Of a stretch of 64,000 bases of DNA, positions 1-12,709 are shown piece after piece. This DNA is from Umbilicaria muhlenbergii (Eukaryota > Ascomycota > Lecanoromycetes > Umbilicariales > Umbilicariaceae): the NCBI GenBank assembly GCA_000611775.1, contig KK106981.1, positions 6,036,312 to 6,100,311 of the forward strand, read 5' to 3'. Every line of letters begins with the position of its first letter. Within the stretch, counting starts at the first letter, position 1. A program made the translations under genes and the position numbers. The notes beneath the pieces are model-generated. The model made no database searches. It saw nothing but the letters and a program-made list of their open reading frames with translations, and was not told the origin of the DNA.

Positions 1-174
1 GATTAGCTCTTGAAATGCATGCGGTCACAGTTACATCGCACTTTTTCTCTCAACATGTGCTTCGCGATATGAGTATATATTTGCCTTGAGGCAGCCGGTA
101 TGGCAGAGAAGAAGCAATTCTCTGTATCAAATATCATCCACACTTCCCATTGCCCCAAACCTCAAACCCTCACC

Positions 175-443
175 ATGCATCTATCTCTCTCCTCATCCAT
201 CGCAGTCCTAATCTCATTCACAGCGCTAACCCTAGCAGTGCCTGTGACCAACGACGACACCTCCCCATCGGCTCTATTCCCACGAACCGACTTCTGCTAT
301 AACGCCCCCAAAACCAAAGCCGGAACGTAAGCACCTTCCCCCCCCACCATCCTCCCCCCAAACCTCGCCCCTCCTTCCATCCCCTCCTCTTTCTAACCCC
401 CCTCCCCCCCACCAGCCACCTTCCCGCACGTTCCCTCTCCCCC
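175..443 (+). pseudogene. 5' fragment of a small secreted-protein gene
   Basis: The ATG at 175 opens a signal-peptide-like N-terminus (MHLSLSSSIAVLISF...) followed by a segment ending FCYNAPKTKAGT, with a splice donor at 327. The acceptor at 415 opens a second exon that starts CCACCT. The same arrangement occurs in the intact gene at 14440-15154 (FCDNAPQTVAGT, donor in the same codon, second exon also starting CCACCT), so the two are paralogs. In this copy the homology stops at about base 443-444, exactly where the 126-bp repeat array of the opposite-strand receptor begins. The rest of exon 2, about 390 bases in the paralog, is missing. The product would be truncated, and its function is unknown even for the intact paralog. 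Confidence 0.7.
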
Positions 444-3400
444 GCTCATGCAGTGCCTCTGCTTTGCTGTGCTGGCCTTGATCGCTGTAAACAGCTGCAA
501 GACTTGACATTGTCCTGAGAGTATCAGGGTGCTCAGACCCTAGCTGCCTTTCTTGATTTTTAAGCACTTGCTCATGCAGTGCCTCTGCTTTGCTGTGCTG
601 GCCTTGATCGCTGTAAACAGCTGCAAGACTTGACATTGTCCTGAGAGTATCAGGGTGCTCAGACCCTAGCTGCCTTTCTTGATTTTTAAGCACTTGCTCA
701 TGCAGTGCCTCTGCTTTGCTGTGCTGGCCTTGATCGCTGTAAACAGCTGCAAGACTTGACATTGTCCTGAGAGTATCAGGGTGCTCAGACCCTAGCTGCC
801 TTTCTTGATTTTTAAGCACTTGCTCATGCAGTGCCTCTGCTTTGCTGTGCTGGCCTTGATCGCTGTAAACAGCTGCAAGACTTGACATTGTCCTGAGAGT
901 ATCAGGGTGCTCAGACCCTAGCTGCCTTTCTTGATTTTTAAGCACTTGCTCATGCAGTGCCTCTGCTTTGCTGTGCTGGCCTTGATCGCTGTAAACAGCT
1001 GCAAGACTTGACATTGTCCTGAGAGTATCAGGGTGCTCAGACCCTAGCTGCCTTTCTTGATTTTTAAGCACTTGCTCATGCAGTGCCTCTGCTTTGCTGT
1101 GCTGGCCTTGATCGCTGTAAACAGCTGCAAGACTTGACATTGTCCTGAGAGTATCAGGGTGCTCAGACCCTAGCTGCCTTTCTTGATTTTTAAGCACTTG
1201 CTCATGCAGTGCCTCTGCTTTGCTGTGCTGGCCTTGATCGCTGTAAACAGCTGCAAGACTTGACATTGTCCTGAGAGTATCAGGGTGCTCAGACCCTAGC
1301 TGCCTTTCTTGATTTTTAAGCACTTGCTCATGCAGTGCCTCTGCTTTGCTGTGCTGGCCTTGATCGCTGTAAACAGCTGCAAGACTTGACATTGTCCTGA
1401 GAGTATCAGGGTGCTCAGACCCTAGCTGCCTTTCTTGATTTTTAAGCACTTGCTCATGCAGTGCCTCTGCTTTGCTGTGCTGGCCTTGATCGCTGTAAAC
1501 AGCTGCAAGACTTGACATTGTCCTGAGAGTATCAGGGTGCTCAGACCCTAGCTGCCTTTCTTGATTTTTAAGCACTTGCTCATGCAGTGCCTCTGCTTTG
1601 CTGTGCTGGCCTTGATCGCTGTAAACAGCTGCAAGACTTGACATTGTCCTGAGAGTATCAGGGTGCTCAGACCCTAGCTGCCTTTCTTGATTTTTAAGCA
1701 CTTGCTCATGCAGTGCCTCTGCTTTGCTGTGCTGGCCTTGATCGCTGTAAACAGCTGCAAGACTTGACATTGTCCTGAGAGTATCAGGGTGCTCAGACCC
1801 TAGCTGCCTTTCTTGATTTTTAAGCACTTGCTCATGCAGTGCCTCTGCTTTGCTGTGCTGGCCTTGATCGCTGTAAACAGCTGCAAGACTTGACATTGTC
1901 CTGAGAGTATCAGGGTGCTCAGACCCTAGCTGCCTTTCTTGATTTTTAAGCACTTGCTCATGCAGTGCCTCTGCTTTGCTGTGCTGGCCTTGATCGCTGT
2001 AAACAGCTGCAAGACTTGACATTGTCCTGAGAGTATCAGGGTGCTCAGACCCTAGCTGCCTTTCTTGATTTTTAAGCACTTGCTCATGCAGTGCCTCTGC
2101 TTTGCTGTGCTGGCCTTGATCGCTGTAAACAGCTGCAAGACTTGACATTGTCCTGAGAGTATCAGGGTGCTCAGACCCTAGCTGCCTTTCTTGATTTTTA
2201 AGCACTTGCTCATGCAGTGCCTCTGCTTTGCTGTGCTGGCCTTGATCGCTGTAAACAGCTGCAAGACTTGACATTGTCCTGAGAGTATCAGGGTGCTCAG
2301 ACCCTAGCTGCCTTTCTTGATTTTTAAGCACTTGCTCATGCAGTGCCTCTGCTTTGCTGTGCTGGCCTTGATCGCTGTAAACAGCTGCAAGACTTGACAT
2401 TGTCCTGAGAGTATCAGGGTGCTCAGACCCTAGCTGCCTTTCTTGATTTTTAAGCACTTGCTCATGCAGTGCCTCTGCTTTGCTGTGCTGGCCTTGATCG
2501 CTGTAAACAGCTGCAAGACTTGACATTGTCCTGAGAGTATCAGGGTGCTCAGACCCTAGCTGCCTTTCTTGATTTTTAAGCACTTGCTCATGCAGTGCCT
2601 CTGCTTTGCTGTGCTGGCCTTGATCGCTGTAAACAGCTGCAAGACTTGACATTGTCCTGAGAGTATCAGGGTGCTCAGACCCTAGCTGCCTTTCTTGATT
2701 TTTAAGCACTTGCTCATGCAGTGCCTCTGCTTTGCTGTGCTGGCCTTGATCGCTGTAAACAGCTGCAAGACTTGACATTGTCCTGAGAGTATCAGGGTGC
2801 TCAGACCCTAGCTGCCTTTCTTGATTTTTAAGCACTTGCTCATGCAGTGCCTCTGCTTTGCTGTGCTGGCCTTGATCGCTGTAAACAGCTGCAAGACTTG
2901 ACATTGTCCTGAGAGTATCAGGGTGCTCAGACCCTAGCTGCCTTTCTTGATTTTTAAGCACTTGCTCATGCAGTGCCTCTGCTTTGCTGTGCTGGCCTTG
3001 ATCGCTGTAAACAGCTGCAAGACTTGACATTGTCCTGAGAGTATCAGGGTGCTCAGACCCTAGCTGCCTTTCTTGATTTTTAAGCACTTGCTCATGCAGT
3101 GCCTCTGCTTTGCTGTGCTGGCCTTGATCGCTGTAAACAGCTGCAAGACTTGACATTGTCCTGAGAGTATCAGGGTGCTCAGACCCTAGCTGCCTTTCTT
3201 GATTTTTAAGCACTTGCTCATGCAGTGCCTCTGCTTTGCTGTGCTGGCCTTGATGGCTGTAATCAGTTGCAAGATATGACATGACCCTGAGAGTATCAGG
3301 GTGCTCAGACCCTAGCTGCCTTTCTTGATTTTTAAGCACTTGCTCATGCAGTGCCTCTGCTTTGCTGTGCTGGCCTTGATCGCTGTAAACAGCTGCAAGA

Positions 3401-6400
3401 CTTGACATTGTCCTGAGAGTATCAGGGTGCTCAGACCCTAGCTGCCTTTCTTGATTTTTAAGCACTTGCTCATGCAGTGCCTCTGCTTTGCTGTGCTGGC
3501 CTTGATCGCTGTAAACAGCTGCAAGACTTGACATTGTCCTGAGAGTATCAGGGTGCTCAGACTCTAGCTGCCTTTCTTGACCTTCAAGCACTTGCTTATA
3601 TAGCAGCTTTGCTTTGCCGTACTGATGTTGCTTGCCGTAGAGAATTGCAAGGAGCTCTCTGGCTCGCAGTGTACTGAAATGTGTTGACTCAAGCTGCTTG
3701 GCGTATCCCGCCAGTACCCTTTGACACAGTAACTTAGCCTCTGAGTATCTCCCACGAGCGTCCCAATAGCGCACAACATCCATATTTGCATCCAAAAGAA
3801 AGAGATTTTCGTCAATATATAGGTCGGCATACTTGGTAAGCGCTTGAATGTGTGGCACAAACATCTCACATTGTAACCAACACTTGGGATTGGAAGGATT
3901 TTCAACTTGTAGGAAAGCGCCACAAACAAGCGCTACGGCGCACTGAAACCATTGACGCTGGGATCCTTCAATCCTGGTGTTCTCTTGTGTCATGAACTGG
4001 ATTAAGTCGTGTATGCGAAGTGCCGATGTGGTTGCATTTGTTTTTTGCTGTACGAGAGATAGGCTTCGGAGCTGCTGGATAGCTTTTTGGAATTGCATTG
4101 GCGACTGGAGTAGCGCGACTAAGGAATCTAGCTGTCGGGGTAGCTGTGAAGGCGCTTCATTATGGATTTCCTCAACACGTCGGCCACCACCTAGTTTCTT
4201 CTTGAGCTTGTCCCTGAACCCTATCTTTTTCTCCAGTGGGAGAAGACTTGCTCGCCGCAGCTTTTCCACACCGTTGGTGATAATATCAAGGGATATACTC
4301 TCAGGATCCAAGAATGAGAGTATTCTCATGAGATTGTTGGTATCTGGGGACAGTCGGCTTAATTCCTTGAATTGCATGGAAAACGCGGCGGCAACGGATG
4401 CTTGCTCGTAAGTAGATAAATCGTTTTCCCAACTGATGGCCTACAAAATATCAACTGGTGTCTGGAGGAAGAAGAAGATATAAGAGCCAAACTAACATTT
4501 ATCTTTTGGTCACTCCGGTACAGCTGTAGAAGATCGTCCATCGTTTTGTGGCTCTGCCTCATGAACGACGCTGCATGGTCCACAGCAAGTGGTAACCGCC
4601 CGACACTGTTGACAAGTTCTTTCGCTTTGGTCAGGACGTCAGGATCCACTATAGCAGCATCCAGTCCAACATTATCCAGAAGTATACGAGCAGCGTCCTC
4701 GATTCCCGGGGCTTGAAGTTCAAGAGTGTGATGCTCTAGGCCGGCTGAGCTAGCCAGTGCCTTAGCCGTATCATCTGTGCGTGTCGTGAAGAGTATACTA
4801 CCACCATAGCTACTGCGAGGTAGATGTTCTCGAAGAAAACTGACAGTGTCTCGATTAGCATTATCGAAGATCAAGAGCCAAGCGTTAGAGTTAACAGCAT
4901 GGTACTCTTCCAGCCAGCGTCGTGCGGCTGTCAACTTTGTGGATTGCTCTGGATGACTGCGGTCTACATCGCCAACGAGGTTGAGAATATTGGTGAAGCC
5001 TTGATTGAGCTTTTCAGTGGTTGCGGCGGAGATCCAAATGACGATGGGGAATGTTTTCCGATCAAAGACTAGCTTGGCGTATCGCAGTGCCAGCTGGGTC
5101 TTGCCAAGGCCTGGCATTCCGTGGATTGTGCAGCGTCGAGGAACACGAGGATCCCCAGTACTGAAGATAGTGTCGAGGTGTGCAAGCTCGGTCTTGCGAT
5201 CAATGGAATGAACTGATAGCAGATCAAGGGGAGCATCGATGAAAGACTGCGGTGGCAATGGCGTTCGCAAAGTATTGGTGCCGGCAGTATTGGCGGAGCG
5301 TAACCGTTGCTCTATGGAAGGAGAAACTGTAAGCTACAACGAGCGAGGTTGGATGGTGGGCAACACACCCTCTCGAAAAACTTCCGCTCTATGGTTCTCC
5401 AGCAATTGCACTATTCTGCGTTCAGCATCGAGTAGGAATGAAGTGTGTTGGTACCGAGATTGACGTACCTCTGGTTGCTTCATTTGCTTGGTGCATATGT
5501 TCCACTCCAGCTTTACGGTCAACTTCCTTTCGATTCTTTTCAATACTGGAAATTAGTGATTTGAAATCACTGTCCAGCGATCTCCAAGCAGACCTAACAA
5601 GGGTACCTAGCTAATAAGCATTGAAGAATTGGCTTTAGAGATACCAAAGCCACTTACGAGAGGCGGAACGATCGAATAATTTCATAGCCTGCAGTCCTAA
5701 GATAATGAAACCAGCATAAATATCCACGAGCGGCTCCCTTAGCAGCTGGAGTCGAGACGATCCGAAGATGTCAATGTAGGCTTGCAGCACAGGCAGCTCC
5801 TTTACTACATCCTCCAGCAAAGTTAGGACCGCATCGAAGGTATCGATAATATCACCGGCGATCTAATTGTGTGTCAGCTATTTTCCCCTCACGGCATATT
5901 TATGAGCAGACTTACAAGAAGAAGAAACTTCATGAAACCCCACAGAAGTCTAGCAGGATTGACGCCATGAACTTGCGGAGAAGATGACGCCAATATGTCG
6001 ATCACACCTCCAAACCGCTCTAGCCGGTCCAATAGCGGTTTCGCCTTTTCTCGGAGTCGTTTTTTCTTTTCCTTGATTGACTGAGAGCCGGCATGGCGAA
6101 GGTTTGCGTCATTCATTAACGTCAGGACGTCCTTCGGTCTGGAGTCTCCCGTTATCATATCGTAGTCTGTTGAAGACAGGCGGCCATCGTCTCGAAGATC
6201 TTTGACTTGGTTGAGAGCATCTGCATAGACAGTGTCCAAAGTGTAGGCTGGACTGTATAATGTCAGTAAAGAGGCCACACCAGCGTCAAGCCTAGTACAT
6301 ACGAAGTCATAGCGTCTCCACAAGCTCCACTTCTAGGAGTATGCCTCTGCTGGTGGTTATCGATATACGTCGACACGATGTAGGCTTATGGTTTTACTCT

Positions 6401-6601
6401 GTTAAAGTCGCTGGACAGATTAAGGCTTCCGTCGTCTGAGACCCAAGTTGGTCCTAGTCCTTTCGAAACTGCGTCACGGCGAGCCGCTTCGGAGACACGG
6501 GTGGTTGAGAGGCTGGCGGTCTCTACAACCTCTGTAGAAGAAGCCACTTCGCTCAACTGATATTCTTCATTCGTGCGATGTTTTCGAAATCTCAATTCCA
6601 A
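274..6601 (-). CDS. NOD-like receptor: DUF7708/Goodbye-like N-terminus, NB-ARC, TPR
   Basis: A fungal STAND receptor, expected to sense non-self or drive cell death in the cytosol. Suggested exons, 5' to 3': 6601(?)-6398, 6332-5916, 5863-5658, 5606-5469, 5410-5369, 5311-4497, 4440-274. The N-terminal part (RLLWGFMKFLLL, then WRSLDSDFKSLISSIEKN) resembles DUF7708/Goodbye-type fungal domains. The NB-ARC has a P-loop GMPGLGKT, Walker B-like WLLIFDNA, GGSILFTTR and a GLPL-like RLPLAVD. The last exon starts AISWENDLSTYEQASV, then the winged-helix-like region FLDPESISLD, diverged TPRs and 25 near-identical TPRs. Two oddities stand out. Exon 3 needs a one-base frame change at a run of four T on the coding strand (5819-5822). 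The C-terminus past base 444 is antisense of an unrelated gene. No ATG is seen for the first exon. The family call is firm; whether the gene is intact is doubtful. Confidence 0.8.
445..3594 (-). repeat. 25-copy 126-bp tandem array coding 42-residue TPR units
   Basis: The motif CTCATGCAGTGCCTCTGC recurs every 126 bases from 445 to 3469, giving 25 copies. Each encodes 42 residues on the minus strand (MSSLAAVYSDQGQHSKAEAL, then a linker ending SEHPDTLRT), a kinesin-light-chain-like TPR. Copies appear identical by eye except the one starting near 3217, which carries a cluster of changes (VMSYLATDYSHQGQ). The copy next to the receptor core also has small changes near 3560-3594. Upstream in the gene, from about 3595, the units are clearly diverged. 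Such homogeneity implies recent unequal exchange or gene conversion, and the copy number is also sensitive to assembly error. Confidence 0.95.
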
Positions 6602-9600
6602 GGCGATGCAACCAAGCAGCTGGTCAACTGGAGAAGAGTATGTAGGTTCGTCTCAGGGAAATGGGTCGGAGTCAGAGCCTTGTGCTCGAGTTCACAGCCT
6701 GGTGGCTTATCCTTGCACATGCATCTCGTCCCACCTCCGGCTGTGCACTGAGCCACTCCGTTTACGGCGGGCGATATCAGATGCATACATGACGCGCTAG
6801 CTGGCAATCAAAACATGTGCGCCTAATGCTAGAGCCTTGAATCACAATCATCTCTGAGTCGATTGTTACGAGGATGAATCGAGGCAGCTAGAAACCAGGT
6901 GACGTGACAGGATGATGTAGAGTGTGTATAACAACATGAAAGGAATCAAGTACGCGAGTTATAATCAGACGCTCACCGCCAGACTCTAATAAAACCTCCG
7001 CATTCTCGGCGGATTTAGAAAGATCGCGCGCTCAGGTGAGGTCTTGGCTCATCGCCTCCAACCTCATTACACTCCCAGGCACTTTAACGAGCCTCCACCT
7101 ATTTTCCACGACATAGCACTTCGGCGAGGAACTGATTTCAGTTGCGTAGGGGCCAGTACGCGGCAGTCGGGTTCATGAGTTGGCCCTAGGCGGTGGTAGG
7201 ATAGGTGAAGAGCTAGTAGGTCAGGTTGGCCGGTGATATTGTTGAGAACGCTCATTCTACTGCTGGCGTGGTTGAGAAAACAACCGTGGGGGATGTCTAC
7301 GGCCATACTGTCGACAAGGAAGGTCAAGGGACTGGTTCTATGCATGAACATCCAGAAACAGGAGAAAGCTTGGGAAGAATGCAGGAATCCGTTAGATATT
7401 GAAGACATATAGGACTCTGTTGTTGCGATGTTGCTTGCTGTATCTGCATCCGTGAAGTGCGGCGCGCTGGGCCTTGATTTTCCCCCAATCCGTGAGCATC
7501 CACCCCATTGGTAGACACCATAACCAGCATGCGAGGGATCGAGTAGATGATAGGCACATTCCATATCGGCCAGCTTGTACTGTCCTTCTAGTGCAATTGG
7601 TTGCGGAGGAGTGGACGCTTTCGTCCGCCGACCGGGAATATGCAGGGCAATGTCTTTGGTGTTAGTGCTAATAACCCAGCTGGATCTCTGGCGTTAATGG
7701 TACGTGTTGCCTATCCAGGGAACTCCGGCCAGTGACCATATAGATAGCGGCGTTATGGAGGCCTTATATCGCGGTTCTCGCCAGGTTCTAGGGTGATGTT
7801 GTCGTCCTCGTTAATGTTGTATGAAGGTACTGACTGAACAGTAGAATTCTTCCAAGAAGATGCCGTTACTGGCCGTGAGACAGATTAAACCGGCTCCAAG
7901 ATAGCTTAGAGGCCAAAACAGGGATAAAACGATAGCAACAGAACCACTTCAAAGAACAGCAAGAAGAAAACAGGATGACCGTCTTCTCCACAGAAACACT
8001 CAGACACTCCAAGAGATACGATGCGATTGATTCAAGTTGGCTGAAAACACCTTCCAAGGAATTGCTGGCAAGGCGAAAGAGTAAATTGACCGAGAAGCTG
8101 ACTCGCTATCGACTCGTTAGCACTACTAATTTCTGCAGATGGATCGGCAGCTGTAAACATCCAGCCTTCCCTCATTTTGGTCCCGAACTGAATGGCAGAG
8201 TGCAGTCACGAGCATTGAGATGGAGTCAGAAAAGGCGTCCTATGTGCAGTAATCCATCTCCTCTCCAGCACACCTGTCTAGCACTACGCCGGCCCCACAT
8301 AGCAAGAAAGTAACAGCTACCATGCTGAATAGGAGGCGTTGTTGAAAGCTACCTTACCTTACCCTTTCGCGGGGCGATCATATCGGATGCGGGCCCACAG
8401 TCCCGGATGGCTAAGGCAGAGTGGTTTGGGCCAAGAGCAAACGGGGCAGAGCTGACACCCGGCACCCGACCCGTCTTCCGAAGCGTGCCGGAGGCGAAGA
8501 TCGCTACCGTGTTGCATGGTTAGCACCTTAAATTGTGCATATGCACAATAGTTGGCATAAAACGTCATCGTATGATTCACATCGGTCGGATGGGAAAAGG
8601 CCTCACAAGAACCAAAAGTGATGAATTTTCTCCGCGGGCGTTTAATGCAACGTCGAGATTTGGTTCTCACATTTCACGACCCTCCATAAAGTCACATGAC
8701 CAGTTGGGGGCCCGTCGATCCAAGCGATGGCGCACCCTCCCGCGCATCCACGTTCCGCTTGGGTCCAGATCGAAGCAGAGAAGCAAGAATGCACAACCAG
8801 TCATCCACTCGAGCCAACGTCCACGGCGGCTAGAAGTTCGCTAGAAGAGCTCGAAGAGAGTGGCACCGACGAAGGATTGCTCGAAGGCTGGCATCCTAAT
8901 CCTTCGCTCGTCAAGCCTCGCTGCACTATGGAAGGCCGGCGATGCCCGCACAGGCATGTTATGGGTTAACCATGTGCTGGTTGGTTGAGGGATTCAAACC
9001 ACGTTATGCTGCACGACAGAAGTCGGTCACGACGGCACTTGCATGATTCGCGGTCTGAAAGCACAGCTCTACGGCAAGGAGAGGTTCATGGCGTCATCTG
9101 TTCGTGCATTATCCCCCATACAAAGGGGGCGCTCGACTTCCTGCACATTGCCACATGCATCTGCATCCCCAAGTTTCAAGTGCCCGGCAAGTTCGAAGAA
9201 GCAGGCTCCCCACGCGAATACGAATCAGAACTTGCTGTGAGTATTTAAGCATACAGTTTTGACTTGGACCCTCTTCGACACCCTGGACAATGAGCAAAGG
9301 TATTGCCAATGGGCACAGATCCCACGAGGTTCTGAAGGGCATATCAGCACTAAGGTACTCCCAAGGACAAGGGCCCTTGAAGCTCCGGTTGCTCGGCCCT
9401 TCCCGCCAATGGAAAACGGCGCTGTTAACAGCTGCATTTCTGACCGCGATGTTGCGGTGGAGAGCTGGGGTGGACCCTTCGTTAAAATACATCCAGTGAT
9501 TCAGCCAGTGGCAGTCAGAGGTACCTTAGTCGGAGCACATGGTTTACCTTGGCCTTGGCCTTTGCCTCTAACAAGGGTGGCATGGAGGAATTCCGACAGA

Positions 9601-10748
9601 AAAGCGGAGCTAGACCGGTTTGCCTCGCGCCCTTTTTGGAGTGTGAGGAGTCTGTTGCGGCCAAGACTTGCATGGGGCTTTGCGCTACACTCTGGCGCAC
9701 ATGAAAGAAGGCGAGGTGGTATTCCGTAGATCCAATCAGCCCGCGAAATATGCAGGTAATGCTCCGTATGGACGAGCGCGCAGTCACACCCGTGTCGGAT
9801 GGCAATGGAAGACTCGAACCAGAGAGAATGCAATAATCCAATGATAACGCAAGTGGTTTTCGATAATTCGAGAATCGCTTTCTAGCCCACAATTCCCGAG
9901 CGGGCAGTCTTGTTCGAGTACGAGGAGAACGACCCCTTTCGAATATTTTGGGTGGGAACGGGGGACGAGGAGCATTCTACGGAAGCCAGCCGAGAAATCC
10001 GCGAAATTAAAAGGCCGTGATTAAATATTCTTTTCTCTGGGCGCCCTACCACCCTGCCGTCCTGTTCATGCCCGCCGACCCCGTCAAGCTCCTGCTGGCA
10101 TCGGCATCACAACCAAAGGCCTTGTCTTGTCGCGCCGACATCTCGAACCGTCACTATCAAAAGGTCACGACTTGGGCTCTTTGCCCGCCTAGATCCGTGA
10201 GGACCTGGACTCGCACTTGGATTAGGACTTGCATTGCCAGCGTGTGACCACAGCGACCCGCCTGCATCCTCTACTACGCTTGGATTCGCTAGCTCGAAAA
10301 CCTCATTTCATTGGAGAAAGCACCTCGACTCCTTCGCCCGTCCACCACCTCCTCCCCAACCGCTAACCTGCTGTTCCAGCTGCCTTGCTGCACCCTTTCG
10401 TTCCCCATGTACCATGTCCTATAACGACTCCGACGTTCGTGCATGATTTTATGAGTACGAAGAACACGATCCACCGAGTCAGACAAACGCGATAGACTGT
10501 CGGCCACCACCCGTACCAAGTACCGTCTTTGTGCGCTCGACCTTAGATCTCAACTGCGCTCGCAGTTTCTCGGGATCGAGCTCCGAAGAACAATACATCC
10601 AGCATATCTCCATCGACACAAGCTTCCTATATCGCCCCTTTCAGCTCGAGCGACATTTCTGCTGTCGCGGAAGCTTGCGAGGAGCTCCAAAAAGCTTGTT
10701 ACTGAGCTTGCCCAGCTCGACCATACTGTCCGCCAGTGTATATACGAC
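6602..10748. other. About 4.1 kb without a recognisable gene
   Basis: Open frames here (for example 7067-7564 minus and 9259-9729 plus) have no recognisable domain, no clear splice structure and unlikely composition. No tRNA, transposon end or tandem repeat was seen. The last 500 bases or so (from about 10.2 kb), rich in CT stretches, are likely promoter and 5' leader of the RNA-binding gene starting at 10749. Confidence 0.5.
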
Positions 10749-12709
10749 ATGAACAACCACCATCATCACCAAGACATGTATTACGAACAGCCTTCTTCGC
10801 GCTCTCCGGGATCGCTTCGCCATCAGCAGCAGACACTCCATCGGCAACCTTCGCGTCATTTCGATGCTTACGGCCAGATGCCAAGCAATATATACCCACC
10901 CGATGAACATACATCGAGATACGACACGAACAGGTTCGACAGGATGAACACAAACATGCAGGCAGGTGGTTACGGTTATGAAATGCCAGGGGCCCAGACC
11001 TGGAATCCAGGTGCCTTTGGTGGCGGGAATAATTTTCCTCCTTTTGGTGCTACTGGAAGGATGAAATCAAGTTCTCGCGGCAGATCCGCTCTTCCTTCAG
11101 TAAGTGAGATTGTGTTTTCTGGCCCACACGAAAGCATGCGCAAATACTAATGCCGCGCTTTCTAGACGTGGCTTGATCAGCAGCAGGCCATGCCTTCCAT
11201 GAACCCTTTCGGTGGACTCGGCCCGCCATCTCTCGCCGGGTCTGGTCTGCGCTCAGAGACCTACAGTTCGGATCCCGATGACGAGCTCATTCCTACGGCT
11301 ATCGTCATCAAGAACATTCCGTTCGCTGTCAAGAAGGAGCAGCTCGTTGACCTCATGACTCAAATGAACCTACCGCTACCGTACGCTTTCAATTACCATT
11401 TCGACAACGGGGTTTTCAGAGGACTCGCTTTCGCGAACTTCACCTCCGCAGATGAGACCGCCACCGTCATCGAACATCTCAATCACTTTGAGCTGCAAGG
11501 GCGAAAGTTACGAGTGGAATACAAGAAGATGCTACCTCTGCAAGAAAGGGAGCGAATAGAACGAGAGAAGAGAGAGAGACGAGGCCAACTTGAGGAACAA
11601 CACAGACCAATCGGAAACAACCAGCTGCATAGCCAGCCGTCCATGTCCTCGCTTTCATCCCATATCCCGGCGACGTCGCCTTCTCCCGTTTCTGCTCGCA
11701 GTGCAAAGCCAGGTTAGTAATCGTCAATTTTCTAGTGTTCCTTCTCGAGCTAACTCATCTCTGTCAAGATGTAGATCTCAACGATCCCCAGACCTTACAA
11801 TTTTACTCCCAACTCCTTCTATTCCGCGACGACCTCAGCAGAGAAGCTTTGATCTTTCCTTCGACGCTTTCGCCGCAACAACGGCGTATAGTCCACACGC
11901 TCGCCCATCATATGCAGCTAGCTCATCTATCACGCGGCAACGGTGAACAACGGCAGGTCCACGTGTTCCGGGCCCCTCCAGGTAGCAACCTTAGTCCGCC
12001 AATACCCCAGGTCCCTGCAGTTCACGGCGATGCGTCACGCCGAGCACTTAACCGAGCCGCCACAATCGATTTCAACGAAGCCAGAGCTTCGGAGAACGGC
12101 ATGTACAACACGCTTCGGGGGCAACAATCGTCGGGCTTCTTAGGCATTCCAGACTCTCCAGGAGGGTTCGGTGCCCAACAGAATCTAAGGGCCGCGAAAT
12201 CGTTTGCCGACCTGCGATCGTATACCCCGTCTCCTGTACCCTCTTCTGCTAGCTTCCCTGCAGCTCTTCAATCCAACATCGCCCGGTTTCAAGATTATGG
12301 GCCTGGTAGTGCTGCATCTACGACCCCTACTTTGACGCCTACAGCTTCTGGCTCGGCACTGGGCCAACATCGTGATGAGGGTTTGTTAGTCAACGGCCTT
12401 GGCGGCATGTCCCTCGGAAGCAACCTTGGCCCTAATGGAGGAAGTCCCAGACGTCTACGTGGAATGTTTTCCTGGGATCAGGACAATCAACAACAATCAG
12501 CTACTGGGCCGATCGGTAGCAATAGGACCTTCAACATGAACTACGACGACCAGTCACGAGATCGAAGTCAGAATATGCCCCTGAGGCAACCCCGTGGTCC
12601 GGTAACGGATCGTGGTACTGGGTTCTCCAGGGGTCGACAGAACGGCCATCAAGGCCGTGGCAGTGATGAACTGAGGCCATCGTCGAGCGTGGAAATCATT
12701 GTTGAGTAG
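10749..12709 (+). CDS. cip2: RRM + R3H RNA-binding protein (Cip2/Pin4 family)
   Basis: Exons 10749-11099, 11166-11712 and 11769-12709 join in frame to 612 residues. The N-terminus is low-complexity (HHHHQDMYYEQ, Q/S/G/N-rich). An RRM follows from about residue 150, with RNP2-like AIVIKNIPF and RNP1-like RGLAFANF, then a basic helix (ERERIEREKRERRGQ). An R3H domain follows at about residue 300 (QFYSQLLLFRDD, RRIVHTLAHHMQL). The tail is Q/G/S-rich and ends in RGRQNGHQGRGS. In S. pombe, Cip1/Cip2 associate with the Csx1 RNA-binding protein; S. cerevisiae Pin4 is a related RRM protein tied to the DNA-damage response. The domain order supports the family, and a role in cytoplasmic mRNA stability is inferred. 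The third exon starts at GATGTAGATCTC because it keeps the R3H frame. Confidence 0.85.

Noticed and set aside
445-3594. CRISPR-like array
   Set aside because: There are no spacers between repeats, and the 126-bp units are continuous coding sequence for TPRs.
7067-7564. 165-codon minus-strand open frame
   Set aside because: No domain, no clear start context, no splice structure, and nothing similar nearby.
9800-9900. Possible tRNA around CTCGAACC
   Set aside because: The T-arm-like bases are present, but no acceptor stem, D-arm or anticodon arm could be drawn on either strand.
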